This document shows positions 54,294 to 63,935 of a stretch of 64,000 bases of DNA, in pieces. This stretch comes from Pedobacter cryoconitis (GTDB taxonomy: Bacteria > Bacteroidota > Bacteroidia > Sphingobacteriales > Sphingobacteriaceae). Numbering within the stretch: the stretch's first letter is position 1; each line of letters starts with the position of its first letter. The stretch lies in contig NZ_JACHCC010000008.1 of assembly GCF_014207135.1 (NCBI RefSeq), positions 308,918-372,917 of the forward strand, in the 5' to 3' direction. The notes under the pieces are model-generated. The model made no database searches. It saw only the letters and a list, made by a program, of their open reading frames with translations, and was not told the origin of the DNA. Made by a program: the position numbers and the translations under genes.

Positions 54294-55472
54294 TTACAAA
54301 CTCAAAGCAGGACTCTTTTTAATCAATGATGAGGCTACCTGTCTGGCCTCAACGTCACATGCGATATAATCATCCAGAGATAAGACTTCTATGAATGGCA
54401 GTCTTGAAATAGTACTTTCAATGATGTCACTCATTTGAAGAAATCCAACTTCCTGGTTCAAGAAGGCATTTACTGCTATTTCATTGGCTGCATTTAAAAT
54501 GCAGGGGATATTTCCGCCTCTATACAAAGCCACTTTAGCGAGTGAAAAATTCCTGAATGTTTCACCGTCAATCTTTTCAAAACTTAAATCACAGGAGTTT
54601 TCAAAATCGAAACGGGGAGAATATCCGGTTATCCTTTGCGGATAAGACAAAGCATATTGAATAGGTAACCTCATATCCGGTATTCCCATTTGTGCTTTGA
54701 TACAGCCATCTTCAAACTGTACCATACTGTGGATAATGCTTTGTGGATGTATCACCGCTTCAATCTGATCAGGCAGTACATCAAAAAGCCATTTTGCTTC
54801 TATCATTTCCAGCCCTTTGTTCATTAATGAAGCTGAATCAATAGTCACTTTTGCCCCCATCGACCAGTTTGGATGTCGCAATGCGTCACTTACGCTGATC
54901 TTTTCCAGATCACCTGTTTTCTTACCCCTGAATGGTCCACCAGAAGCTGTAAGAATTAACTTTTCAACTTTATTTAACTGTTCACCTTCCAGACATTGAA
55001 AAATGGCCGAATGTTCGGAATCTACAGGTAGTATAACAGCACCACTGATACGTGCTGTTCTGGTGATCAATTCTCCGGCAACGACTAAGGTCTCTTTATT
55101 AGCTAATCCAATTTTTTTACCCAGTTCAACAGCTTTTAAAGTCGGTTTTAAACCGGCATATCCAACAATAGCTGCAATCATGATGTCGTATATATCCATT
55201 TCAGCGGCCTCTTCAAAGGCCAGTAAACCAGCGATGACAGCTGTTTCAGTAACAAATAATGCCTCTTTTACCTGATTGTATTTTTCTTCCTTACCAATCA
55301 CAACAAAATCTGGCTTAAACTCTTCTGCCTGCCGGATCAGTAAGCCAGCATTGTCATAAGCAGTAAGGATAGTAACCTTAAACTTATCAGGGTGCTGCCT
55401 GATCACATCCAGTGTCTGGACTCCAATAGACCCTGTTGATCCAAAAATCGCAACTCTTATTAAATCTGGCAT
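54294..55472 (-). CDS. dxr: 1-deoxy-D-xylulose 5-phosphate reductoisomerase
   Basis: 392 residues, the usual length. GSTGSIGVQTLDVIR (11-25) binds NADPH. PVDSEHSAIFQCL (near 151-163) and TASGGPFRG hold active-site residues, and HPNWSMGAKVTIDSASLMNK follows. It converts DXP to MEP, the second step of the pathway. Starts 30 bases after ispH. A second, housekeeping copy elsewhere in the genome is likely but cannot be seen here. Confidence 0.95.
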   Translation of the reverse strand: MPDLIRVAIFGSTGSIGVQTLDVIRQHPDKFKVTILTAYDNAGLLIRQAEEFKPDFVVIGKEEKYNQVKEALFVTETAVIAGLLAFEEAAEMDIYDIMIAAIVGYAGLKPTLKAVELGKKIGLANKETLVVAGELITRTARISGAVILPVDSEHSAIFQCLEGEQLNKVEKLILTASGGPFRGKKTGDLEKISVSDALRHPNWSMGAKVTIDSASLMNKGLEMIEAKWLFDVLPDQIEAVIHPQSIIHSMVQFEDGCIKAQMGIPDMRLPIQYALSYPQRITGYSPRFDFENSCDLSFEKIDGETFRNFSLAKVALYRGGNIPCILNAANEIAVNAFLNQEVGFLQMSDIIESTISRLPFIEVLSLDDYIACDVEARQVASSLIKKSPALSL

Positions 55473-55502
55473 AACGTATTTAATTAGGGTGAATAACTCC
55501 TG

Positions 55503-56735
55503 TTAATTATCATGAATAGCACGCGCTGCCTGTAAAGCATCAAGCGGTAAATTATAGAATGAAAGCAGTTTCAGAATTATATTTTCAATCAAAATATCCG
55601 GGCAGGAAGCACCGCTGGTCAAATGAATCACCACTGGGTCTTTAGCCGGCAGATAAGAAAAAGTAGTCTTTAACTGCCGGGCATGAATATCCCAGTGCTG
55701 AATCTCCGTACCAGAGATCATACTTTGAGCTGATGAGATGAAGTAAGTGGGTAATTTTACGTCACATAATTCAACCAGATGTGAGGTATTAGAACTATTG
55801 TAACCACCTACTACAATAGCCAGGTCCGCTTCGGTAGATAACATGGTAATGACAGCACTTTGATTATCATTGGTTGCATAGCAGAGTGTATCTTTCATAT
55901 TTGCAAAATGGTCAGATACATTACCTTCATTAAGACTGTATTTTTCCCGTATTGTTTGCAGTAGAAAATCTGCAATCTCCTGCGTATCACTGGCTAGTAG
56001 CGTAGTTTGATTAACCACGCCAATCCTGGTTAAATCCTGCCCCACATCAAAGCCCTCAGAATGCCTGCCTTTAAATACCTCTGTAAAATCAGCGGCCTGC
56101 CTTCTGTTCATGATAAAATCAGCGAGCAATATAGCTTCTTCCATATCCTTGATAACTACAGAAGGAGCTACATTTTTGCTATGTGAAAAGGTTGCCCTGG
56201 TTTCTTCATGATCAGGTTTACCATGGACAATTACAGTGTAATCATTACTGGCAATCTGAGAGACTCTGGTCCACACTTTTTCTACAAAAGGGCATTTACT
56301 TTTATAATAAATCTGTTTGATGCCCTTATTTTTTAAAATAGCCTCCATTTCAATGGTGGTTCCAAAAGCAGGAATAATAATCACATCTTCCTCTATAATC
56401 TCATCCCACGGAATAAGCTGATTACCAGAAGTATCCATAATAAACCTAACTCCATTTTCATGTAAAGCAGCATTAACGTGCGAATTATGAATGATTTCAC
56501 TTAACAAAAAGATCCTTTTACCAGGGTTCTCTTCAATAGCTGTATAAGCAATTTCGATTGCATTCTCTACGCCATAGCAGAAACCAAAATGACGCGCCAG
56601 GTTAATCCTGACCTTGCCAAAATCAAGTACCGATGGCATGAAATCTCTTTTCAAACGATCTTTCTCCTGCCTTTCCTTTTTGATAGAAGTGATAAACCCA
56701 CTTTTGTAAATTCCCGGTATCTTAAAAACTTTCAT
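55503..56735 (-). CDS. ispH: HMBPP reductase, long cyanobacterial/plastid-like form
   Basis: 410 residues, longer than the roughly 280-320 of the common bacterial form. HFGFCYGVENAIEIAY, SEIIHNSHVN, KSKCPFVEKVW, IVHGKPDHEETRAT and VVGGYNSSNTSHLVEL follow the order of the cyanobacterial and plant enzyme; Cys in FGFCYG, KCPF and ASCPD would bind the Fe-S cluster. It makes IPP and DMAPP. The start overlaps the dxs end by 14 bases; an internal ATG (MPSVLDFGKVR) would give a shorter form. It acts in the cytoplasm and needs electron donors not encoded here. Confidence 0.92.
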   Translation of the reverse strand: MKVFKIPGIYKSGFITSIKKERQEKDRLKRDFMPSVLDFGKVRINLARHFGFCYGVENAIEIAYTAIEENPGKRIFLLSEIIHNSHVNAALHENGVRFIMDTSGNQLIPWDEIIEEDVIIIPAFGTTIEMEAILKNKGIKQIYYKSKCPFVEKVWTRVSQIASNDYTVIVHGKPDHEETRATFSHSKNVAPSVVIKDMEEAILLADFIMNRRQAADFTEVFKGRHSEGFDVGQDLTRIGVVNQTTLLASDTQEIADFLLQTIREKYSLNEGNVSDHFANMKDTLCYATNDNQSAVITMLSTEADLAIVVGGYNSSNTSHLVELCDVKLPTYFISSAQSMISGTEIQHWDIHARQLKTTFSYLPAKDPVVIHLTSGASCPDILIENIILKLLSFYNLPLDALQAARAIHDN

Positions 56736-58668
56736 GATTCCAGAGTTTTGTGGTTAAAACCTTTTCTCCAAGGGCCTCTCTTACAGCGGCTATTATTCCC
56801 TGTTTATCATAGGCGCATTCCATATATAACTCATCAACTTTGCCATGTTCAACAATGCAGTCGGGTACGCCAAGGATTTGTATAGATGCCTGATATTTAT
56901 GTTCGGCCATAAACTCTGCGATAGCGCTCCCCAGACCTCCGATCCTGCAACCATCTTCTACTGTAATGACATGAGCATATTTATTAAAAATATGATGGAG
57001 TAATTTTTTATCTAATGGCTTCACGAACCTCATATCAAAGAGTCCTGGATTAATCCCTTCTTTTTCCAACTGACTGCAAGCATCACTGGCAAAATTTCCC
57101 GGATGTCCGAATGTAAGGATGGCAATATCAGTCCCTTCCCTGATAGTCCTGCCAGTTCCAATTTCAATCTCTTTAACTGGTGTTCTCCAATTCGGCATCA
57201 CCCCCTGTCCTCTGGGATACCGGATAATAAAAGGCTGTTCTATCCGGTCAAGCTGAGCGGTATACATTAAATTTCTTAATTCAGATTCGTTCATCGGAGA
57301 GCTAATAATCACATCAGGCAGACAACGTGAATAAGCGATATCATAAATACCATGATGTGTCGCCCCATCTTCTCCAACTAAACCTCCCCTGTCTAAGCAA
57401 AAGATAACCGGTAATTTTTGCAGAACTACATCATGAATTAACTGATCATATCCTCTCTGCATAAAAGAAGAATAGATATTGCAAAAGACTTTTAAACCTT
57501 GTGTCGCCAATCCGGCTGATAAAGTAACGGCATGCTGTTCACAAATACCCACATCAAAAGTGCGCTCAGGCATCTTCTCCATCATCAATTTTAATGAGGA
57601 ACCAGATAACATTGCCGGTGTTATTCCTACTATTTTATCATTTAATTCAGCCAGTTCAATAATGCTATGGCCAAAAACATCCTGATATTTAGGTGGCTGA
57701 GGCTCTGCAGATGGTTTTTTATGGATTTTACCTGTTACTTTATCAAAAAGCCCCGGGAAATGCCATAGTGTTTTTTCTTCTTCAGCAGGCAGGAACCCTT
57801 TTCCTTTTGTCGTCACAACGTGTAGCAGTTTCGGTCCGGGAATATGTTTTAGATCTTTCAGCATATCCGCCAGTTTCAACACATCGTGACCGTCAACCGG
57901 CCCGAAATACCTCATATTTAATGCCTCAAAGAAATTAGCATGCTCAGCCAATGCACTTTTCAGACCTGCTTTTGCATGATTTAAAATATCTTTAGAAATT
58001 TCACCAACTACGGGTATTTTATCCAAGGTATGTCCAACCTTTTGCCTTATTTTATTATACGTTTTAGAAAGTGTCAGATGTGTCAGATATTCCTTTAATG
58101 CGCCTACATTAGGGTCAATAGACATACAATTATCATTTAGGATCACTATCAAATTAGTATTTGAAATGCCTGCATGATTCAACGCCTCAAAGGCCAGTCC
58201 GGCAGTCATAGCGCCATCTCCTATTACCGCAATATGTTGTTTATCATGCTGACCTTTATGTTTAGCAGCTAGTGCCATCCCTAATGCGGCCGAAATAGAC
58301 GTAGAAGAGTGTCCGGTTCCAAAAGTGTCATATTCACTTTCGGTCCGGCGTGGAAAGCCACTCAGCCCTTTATATTTTCTGTTCGTATGAAAACTGGATT
58401 TCCTGCCTGTTAGTATTTTATGTCCATAAGCCTGATGGCCAACATCCCATACGAGCTGATCATATGGAGTATTCATTACATAATGTAACGCTGCTGTTAA
58501 TTCAACTACTCCCAGGCTGGCTCCAAAATGGCCCCCATTCAGACTTACTGTATCTACAATAAATGCTCTCAGTTCTTCACATAACTGTGGAAGCTGGGTT
58601 AAATTTATTTTCCGCAAATCGGCAGGGAAATTTATCTGGTCTAACAGTGGGAATTCAATATTTTTCAT
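56722..58668 (-). CDS. dxs: 1-deoxy-D-xylulose 5-phosphate synthase
   Basis: 648 residues, full length. GDGAMTAGLAFEALNHA followed by NDNCMSIDPN is the thiamine-diphosphate site (near 150-185). GICEQHAVTLSAGLA contains the conserved Glu, and DRGGLVGEDGATHHG the substrate-binding region. It joins pyruvate and glyceraldehyde 3-phosphate, the first and often rate-limiting step. It overlaps ispH by 14 bases, implying coupled translation. A copy here would raise flux toward terpenes. Confidence 0.95.
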   Translation of the reverse strand: MKNIEFPLLDQINFPADLRKINLTQLPQLCEELRAFIVDTVSLNGGHFGASLGVVELTAALHYVMNTPYDQLVWDVGHQAYGHKILTGRKSSFHTNRKYKGLSGFPRRTESEYDTFGTGHSSTSISAALGMALAAKHKGQHDKQHIAVIGDGAMTAGLAFEALNHAGISNTNLIVILNDNCMSIDPNVGALKEYLTHLTLSKTYNKIRQKVGHTLDKIPVVGEISKDILNHAKAGLKSALAEHANFFEALNMRYFGPVDGHDVLKLADMLKDLKHIPGPKLLHVVTTKGKGFLPAEEEKTLWHFPGLFDKVTGKIHKKPSAEPQPPKYQDVFGHSIIELAELNDKIVGITPAMLSGSSLKLMMEKMPERTFDVGICEQHAVTLSAGLATQGLKVFCNIYSSFMQRGYDQLIHDVVLQKLPVIFCLDRGGLVGEDGATHHGIYDIAYSRCLPDVIISSPMNESELRNLMYTAQLDRIEQPFIIRYPRGQGVMPNWRTPVKEIEIGTGRTIREGTDIAILTFGHPGNFASDACSQLEKEGINPGLFDMRFVKPLDKKLLHHIFNKYAHVITVEDGCRIGGLGSAIAEFMAEHKYQASIQILGVPDCIVEHGKVDELYMECAYDKQGIIAAVREALGEKVLTTKLWNHESF

Positions 58669-58716
58669 AGTAAAAGCGGTTAGTGAGAGAATGTAGACGG
58701 TATAGCAGGATACAGC

Positions 58717-60657
58717 TCAGGGAGGATCTGCCCACATACCGAACTCTTTAATAAGGCCAACAAGCGTATCAACAGCAACCTCACTATTTACATTTCTTCT
58801 GATGACCTCTTTTCCCTTATACAATGATATTTTACCAGGCCCACTGCCGACATACCCAAAATCAGCATCCGCCATTTCACCCGGCCCATTTACGATACAC
58901 CCCATGATGGCAATTTTTAGTCCTTTGAGATGGCTGGTTGCCATCCTGACCTTTTCTGTTGTGGTTTGCAGATCAAATAATGTACGGCCACAAGACGGAC
59001 AGGAGATATATTCTGTCCCAGAAATTCTGCTTCGGGTAACCTGTAAAATACCAAAAGTTATATTGTTTAGTATTGCAGGTAAATTATCAAACTGATCAGC
59101 TTCTGTTGGAGGGATCATCCAGATCCCATCTTTCCATCCATTTAAAATTATACTACCTGCATAAGCAGCATAACCCACTATTAAATCATCAGTACTACGA
59201 TCATCCGGATAACACTGAAAAATACACGGAATCCTTTGTTTACTTACTTCCAGATAATTTATCTTCGTCAGACAAGTTCTGGCGTTGATACTTTCATCCG
59301 CATGGATAACTAATACAATATTTTTTTTCTGCAATACACCGACCTCGGTTATAAATGAATTAACCTCCTGATGGTTGATCAGAATCAGGTTCATTCTATC
59401 CGAAATCTTCATACTGGATTTATATTCAGCTAAAGTAAAAAGTGGGAAGTACTGCGCCTGATCAGGAAATTTTTCCCATTTACCGGCAGGAATGATAATC
59501 CCCATCATCCCGGGAGGAGAGAAAGTTAGCTGGTCATTTACAAAAATATAATCCGCAGCAGCATTGCCGATAGTCCATTTATCAGTAGGCTCGTCATATA
59601 AATATCCAACAGCCGCAAGGGTATCCCGACCAATGTTATTTATCCCTGAAAAATCGGCAACCACTGCTGGTGGAGCATCGCCCCCGATATTAAAAATCTT
59701 AGCTGTCTTGACCCTGTCACTCCTAAAACCAGGATATAAATAAGTAGTGTCAGTTATTAATCTCTTTCCTGAAGTATATCTGTTCACAATACTGCGACAA
59801 ACAGGGAGCTCTAATTCAGGAGGCTCTGTAAGCGAGACCCTTATCGTATCTCCTATACCATTTTCGAGTAAAGTACCTATTCCAATTGCTGATTTAATAC
59901 GTCCTTGTTCACTATCTCCAGCTTCAGTAACCCCGAGGTGCAGCGGATAACAGTTCTTTAATTCTTTCTGCATGTTTTGGACAAGCAAATAATAAGCATC
60001 GATCATCACCAGTGGATTACTGGACTTCATGCTTAATACAATATTATAAAAATTGAGATCCTCGGCTATTCGTAAAAATTCCATTGCACTCTCAACCATG
60101 CCAATGGGTGAATCTCCATATCTGCTCATGATTCTGTCACTCAAAGAGCCATGGTTGGTACCAATCCGAAGAGCCGTACCATATTCTTTACAGATTTTTA
60201 CCAGAGGTACAAACCTATTGCGGATCCGCTCCAATTCATACTGATAAGTATCATCGTTATAGTCAATTGTTTCAAATTTCTTTTTATCAGCGTAATTTCC
60301 TGGATTGATTCTTACCTTTTCTACAATTCTGGCAGCGGCTTCTGCCGCATTTGGGGTAAAATGAATATCTGCCACTAAGGGCACAAAACATCCGCTTTTA
60401 TGTAAATTCCGTTGAATGTTTAACAGATTCTCTGCATCATGAAGACCAGGAGCTGTGATCCGGACTAAATCGGCTCCTGCATCGGCACATTGAATAACCT
60501 GGTTAACAGTTGCAACAGTATCCATCGTGTCGGTGGTAGTCATGGTTTGTAATCTGATAGGGAAAGCACTTCCAATCATTAAACTACCAGCTTTAACCAC
60601 TACTGTTGCCAATCTGTCTGACATACCAATAGCTAAATCCTCAATATTAGACTCCAT
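58717..60657 (-). CDS. ispG: 4-hydroxy-3-methylbut-2-enyl diphosphate synthase, long form
   Basis: 646 residues, the three-domain form of Bacteroidota and plants, which carries an insert between the TIM barrel and the Fe-S domain. The barrel includes PLVADIHFTPNAAEAA, KVRINPGN, GTNHGSLSDRI and LGVTEAGD. The insert runs from about 300 to 540. ISCPSCGRTLFDL and MGCIVNGPGEMADADFG hold the three Cys and the Glu that bind the 4Fe-4S cluster. It makes HMBPP from MEcPP. It lies 17 bases downstream of the prenyl synthase gene. Confidence 0.95.
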   Translation of the reverse strand: MESNIEDLAIGMSDRLATVVVKAGSLMIGSAFPIRLQTMTTTDTMDTVATVNQVIQCADAGADLVRITAPGLHDAENLLNIQRNLHKSGCFVPLVADIHFTPNAAEAAARIVEKVRINPGNYADKKKFETIDYNDDTYQYELERIRNRFVPLVKICKEYGTALRIGTNHGSLSDRIMSRYGDSPIGMVESAMEFLRIAEDLNFYNIVLSMKSSNPLVMIDAYYLLVQNMQKELKNCYPLHLGVTEAGDSEQGRIKSAIGIGTLLENGIGDTIRVSLTEPPELELPVCRSIVNRYTSGKRLITDTTYLYPGFRSDRVKTAKIFNIGGDAPPAVVADFSGINNIGRDTLAAVGYLYDEPTDKWTIGNAAADYIFVNDQLTFSPPGMMGIIIPAGKWEKFPDQAQYFPLFTLAEYKSSMKISDRMNLILINHQEVNSFITEVGVLQKKNIVLVIHADESINARTCLTKINYLEVSKQRIPCIFQCYPDDRSTDDLIVGYAAYAGSIILNGWKDGIWMIPPTEADQFDNLPAILNNITFGILQVTRSRISGTEYISCPSCGRTLFDLQTTTEKVRMATSHLKGLKIAIMGCIVNGPGEMADADFGYVGSGPGKISLYKGKEVIRRNVNSEVAVDTLVGLIKEFGMWADPP

Positions 60658-60674
60658 ATGATTTACAGCTGATT

Positions 60675-61646
60675 TTATGATTCACGAACGAGTAAAGAAT
60701 TAGCTAATTCACTTAGCTTTTCCTTTTTATAGACTGGAATATCTATTCTATCGAGACTTTTAAAAGCAATTTCAGTATAGTGAAATATAGCATCACTTGC
60801 CCATTGATCGACATTTAGAGCCTTGTAAAGACCAATAACTGCCTCAATTCTATCTTCACCTTCTCTGGCCATTGCTTCTTTTAGATAAGTTTTCTGAAGC
60901 GGATCTGCCAATTCAAAAGCTTTTAACAGAAGTGCTGTCTTCTTATTTTCAAGAATATCGAGCCCGATCTGTTTTCCGGTTTTGGAAACATGCCCAAAAG
61001 CATCCAGAAAATCGTCCTGTATCTGAAAGGCGATTCCTATATTTTCTCCAAATTCATAGATATCATTTTGCTGCTGTGCATCTGCCCCACCAATAAGGGC
61101 TCCAATCCTGGCAGAAGTACCTAATAACACGGATGTTTTAAAAGTGATCATCTTGATATATTCTGCATAGCTTAGAGTATCTATATCCCGGTCTTCAAAA
61201 TCAATATCCATCTGTTGCCCTTCACATATTTTACAAGCCATATCAGAAAATAAGTTCATTGCCTGCCCGCGATGGTCAATCGCTATTTTATTAAGTTGTA
61301 TATAAGCATGAATTAATAAGCTATCTCCAGCTAATATTGCTGTATTCTCGCCGTATTTAATATGTAAAGTCGGTCTTCCCCTACGTAGCATTGAATGATC
61401 CATGATATCATCATGGATCAATGAGAAGTTGTGAAATAACTCAACCGCATTAGCCACTTTATAAGAATCACCCTGGATTTCGCTAAAAAGCTCATTTCCC
61501 ATCAGACACAAAACAGGTCTTATTTTCTTACCTGGATTGTTCATAAAATAGTTAATTGATCCGTACAATTTTTGCGGATGTAGCGGGAATTCTATCAGAT
61601 CAGCTTGATCCTGATAGCGTTCATAGATTTCTGTGAATGAGAACAT
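60675..61646 (-). CDS. Polyprenyl diphosphate synthase (FPP/GGPP type)
   Basis: 323 residues. The first Asp-rich motif LIHDDIMDHSMLRRGRPT (near 78-95) has no two-residue insert, and the second is FQIQDDFLDAFG (near 211). Phe is five residues before the first motif, as in archaeal-type synthases that make C15-C20 chains. It elongates IPP/DMAPP to the substrate of the cyclases. First gene of the eight-gene operon. Chain length cannot be fixed by eye. Confidence 0.9.
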   Translation of the reverse strand: MFSFTEIYERYQDQADLIEFPLHPQKLYGSINYFMNNPGKKIRPVLCLMGNELFSEIQGDSYKVANAVELFHNFSLIHDDIMDHSMLRRGRPTLHIKYGENTAILAGDSLLIHAYIQLNKIAIDHRGQAMNLFSDMACKICEGQQMDIDFEDRDIDTLSYAEYIKMITFKTSVLLGTSARIGALIGGADAQQQNDIYEFGENIGIAFQIQDDFLDAFGHVSKTGKQIGLDILENKKTALLLKAFELADPLQKTYLKEAMAREGEDRIEAVIGLYKALNVDQWASDAIFHYTEIAFKSLDRIDIPVYKKEKLSELANSLLVRES

Positions 61647-61693
61647 ATGCTTGACATTAGGTATACAGTGATCATCTTTTTATTTTAACTACA

Positions 61694-61766
61694 ATTGCCA
61701 CACTAATTAGAATATTTCTTAATTGTAATGGCAATGAATTAATAACTAAAAATTATATCAAATATA
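61694..61766 (-). promoter_or_regulatory. Candidate promoter and inverted repeat of the terpene operon
   Basis: Read on the minus strand, TATATTTG at 61766-61759 fits TAnnTTTG, about 113 bases before the first start codon. Between it and the gene an imperfect inverted repeat (ATTGCCAxxxxAATTA against TAATTxxxxTGGCAAT, 61694-61735) could bind a regulator. A second AT-rich pair, TTTATTGT/ACAATAAA, lies at 61877-61902. The gap 61647-62120 shows no gene. Confidence 0.4.
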
Positions 61767-62120
61767 ACAAGCTGTGTAACAGCGACATTCATTCATTTCA
61801 TTCCTTATCACGCTATTCAAGCAAATCAAGCTTAATCAATAAAAAAACAAAATGTTACCACAAGTTAAATACAATCTTTATTGTTAATTAATTTACAATA
61901 AACAGTCGCATTCAATTTATTCACAAGAGATTAGAACCCGACCACAACATCGACAGCCGGGTATTTCATGGTGTATTAATGCAGTTTCATAAAAAATACA
62001 GAGGATCAGTTTCAATTGATATTGTTAGTCATTTAAAGGTCTGAGGTGCTCTGAAAGGCATCTCAATACATTTATGCTGGAGCAGTTACTAAAAATAAGT
62101 ATGTCTGTTATTTTTATTGG

Positions 62121-62468
62121 TTAGTGGGGCTTGGCAATCCCATCATCTTCAATACGATCCAGATTCTTAGAAGTATTATTGTATTTATAAAACTGAAATG
62201 TTTTATCATCGTTGCTGCAAGCCACAACAGCTTCATTACTGTCACTGCCGCTTTTCTTAATGAAAAAGCTTGAATATTGGATGTGATTCTCCTCCAGGGC
62301 CAATTTCACCCATTTTCCCATTGATTCGCCATCATTGTGCCATTCGGTTTGGAAATATCTACTAATTTTTTCTGCATTGCTATCGGGCCGGTTGAAGTAC
62401 CGGATTACTTTAAATGTGCCGATAACCACAAATGCGCTAATGGAAATAATTCTTAAAGTTTGGTTCAT
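62121..62468 (-). CDS. Small protein of unknown function with one membrane segment
   Basis: About 115 residues from the ATG at 62468 (MNQTLRIISISAFVVIGTFK), which puts a hydrophobic segment at the N-terminus; a longer frame starts at 62522. The rest is hydrophilic and faces one side of the membrane. No family recognised. It follows the large membrane protein gene on the same strand. Confidence 0.5.
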   Translation of the reverse strand: MNQTLRIISISAFVVIGTFKVIRYFNRPDSNAEKISRYFQTEWHNDGESMGKWVKLALEENHIQYSSFFIKKSGSDSNEAVVACSNDDKTFQFYKYNNTSKNLDRIEDDGIAKPH

Positions 62469-62535
62469 TTTTGAGTGCGTTTTTAGATATGAACAAAATA
62501 CTAAAATAATGTAGTCCACCACCTATAAGATAGTA

Positions 62536-63885
62536 TTAAAAGTTTTTGTTAAAAATTTTTAATTTAAAAGTGCTTGTATCAACTTTAACGGCATTCATTT
62601 GTTTATTCAGCTCCCTTACTGCTTTTCTAAAAATGGCTTCGTCCATTCCGGCATCAGTTCTGGCTGCCAGATACAACTTGTAGCTAGATGGCCTCAATTT
62701 GGCATTGGCCAGCATCATATTCATTCCCGGGAATGCTTTGGATATGGCTTTCCCCAGAGAATGGGTATCATACAAAGGAATGCCAGTACTTACATCAAAT
62801 GCCACATTAGCCCCTGTATCCTTCAAATTGGTCTTATCTTGTGGAGAAGAAGATGGGATCAGTAATGTAGGGTCGTATGCCCTAAAATATAAGTATGTCT
62901 TAGTACTATCGTAACTATTGAGCGCACTTTTTGACAACTTTCCCATACTCTTTCCCTTACCAATAACATATAGATCCAATTTAGCTGAATCTGGATGTTC
63001 AATAAACGCTTCCAGACTCTTATTCGCAGTTACATAATCAAAGGCACTAATACCTGTACGATTATCCATGTCCAGATCTGGCAAAAGGGTCAGGCTGGCA
63101 CTAGTGTCATTGCTGTACAGAAAATAAGGCCCCGATTGACGAGCTAGCTTTCCTAAAACAAGTTTTGCTTCAGCTGATCTATGTTGAAATATTTTTTCTG
63201 AATTTTTTGCCATTTCAGGCCCATTAAAGTCTCCTGATCTAAACCAGTCTGTACCGCAGGTACGGACTAAAGCTAAGACTGCAAATGCCAAACCTATCGG
63301 TATTGCCCATTTGGACATATTGTTTTTCTTTTTAACCCCCTCTAATTGTTCAGTCAAAGAAGTCAAATTTTGGTCTTCAGATACGGAATCAATATTGGAT
63401 GTCTTTTCTTCCAATTCAAGGCCCGCTGGTTTTGCTGATGAGTTTTTGGCTTCTTTATTTTTAATCTGTTGTTCCAGGGCTTCTATGAAAGCTAAAAAAG
63501 TAGTCACATCTTCTTTGTTATTAAATACATTGCTCTGGTAATTGAGTATCCAGGTTACTTTTTGGCCATTATTTAATTTTAATTGTATACAGGGTTTCGG
63601 GTACATCATTGGGGATGATATTCTAAGAATATCATCGTAGTTTATATCTCCAAAATAGCTTGATTCAAAATAAGTATCCTTAATACAGATTATATCTTCA
63701 GCTTTCCCTTTTAGAATGGCTAAAACAATACCTAGTACCATTGGTCCCATTATAACGAGCAGGAATATCACTACACCTACATTAGCACCCATTAAAGGAA
63801 TAAAAGGGAAAGGCAGAAGCATCAGGCTCAGATAACGCATAGCCTTGACATTCTGAAATTTAAAACTGTAAAACTTCTCAACCAT
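62536..63885 (-). CDS. Membrane protein of unknown function
   Basis: 449 residues. Two membrane segments lie near 16-58, then comes a PH-like beta region (DTYFESSYFGDINYDDILRIS-like text), an acidic linker, one more membrane segment near 192-207 (WAIPIGLAFAVLALV), and a long extracytoplasmic part with FPGMNMMLANAKLRPSSYKL near the end. I do not recognise the family. Probably cotranscribed with the small protein gene that follows. Confidence 0.6.
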   Translation of the reverse strand: MVEKFYSFKFQNVKAMRYLSLMLLPFPFIPLMGANVGVVIFLLVIMGPMVLGIVLAILKGKAEDIICIKDTYFESSYFGDINYDDILRISSPMMYPKPCIQLKLNNGQKVTWILNYQSNVFNNKEDVTTFLAFIEALEQQIKNKEAKNSSAKPAGLELEEKTSNIDSVSEDQNLTSLTEQLEGVKKKNNMSKWAIPIGLAFAVLALVRTCGTDWFRSGDFNGPEMAKNSEKIFQHRSAEAKLVLGKLARQSGPYFLYSNDTSASLTLLPDLDMDNRTGISAFDYVTANKSLEAFIEHPDSAKLDLYVIGKGKSMGKLSKSALNSYDSTKTYLYFRAYDPTLLIPSSSPQDKTNLKDTGANVAFDVSTGIPLYDTHSLGKAISKAFPGMNMMLANAKLRPSSYKLYLAARTDAGMDEAIFRKAVRELNKQMNAVKVDTSTFKLKIFNKNF

Positions 63886-63935
63886 TTTTTTATCTATAAG
63901 AGATTTGGAATTGCAACAATAAAATGGACATTGGG

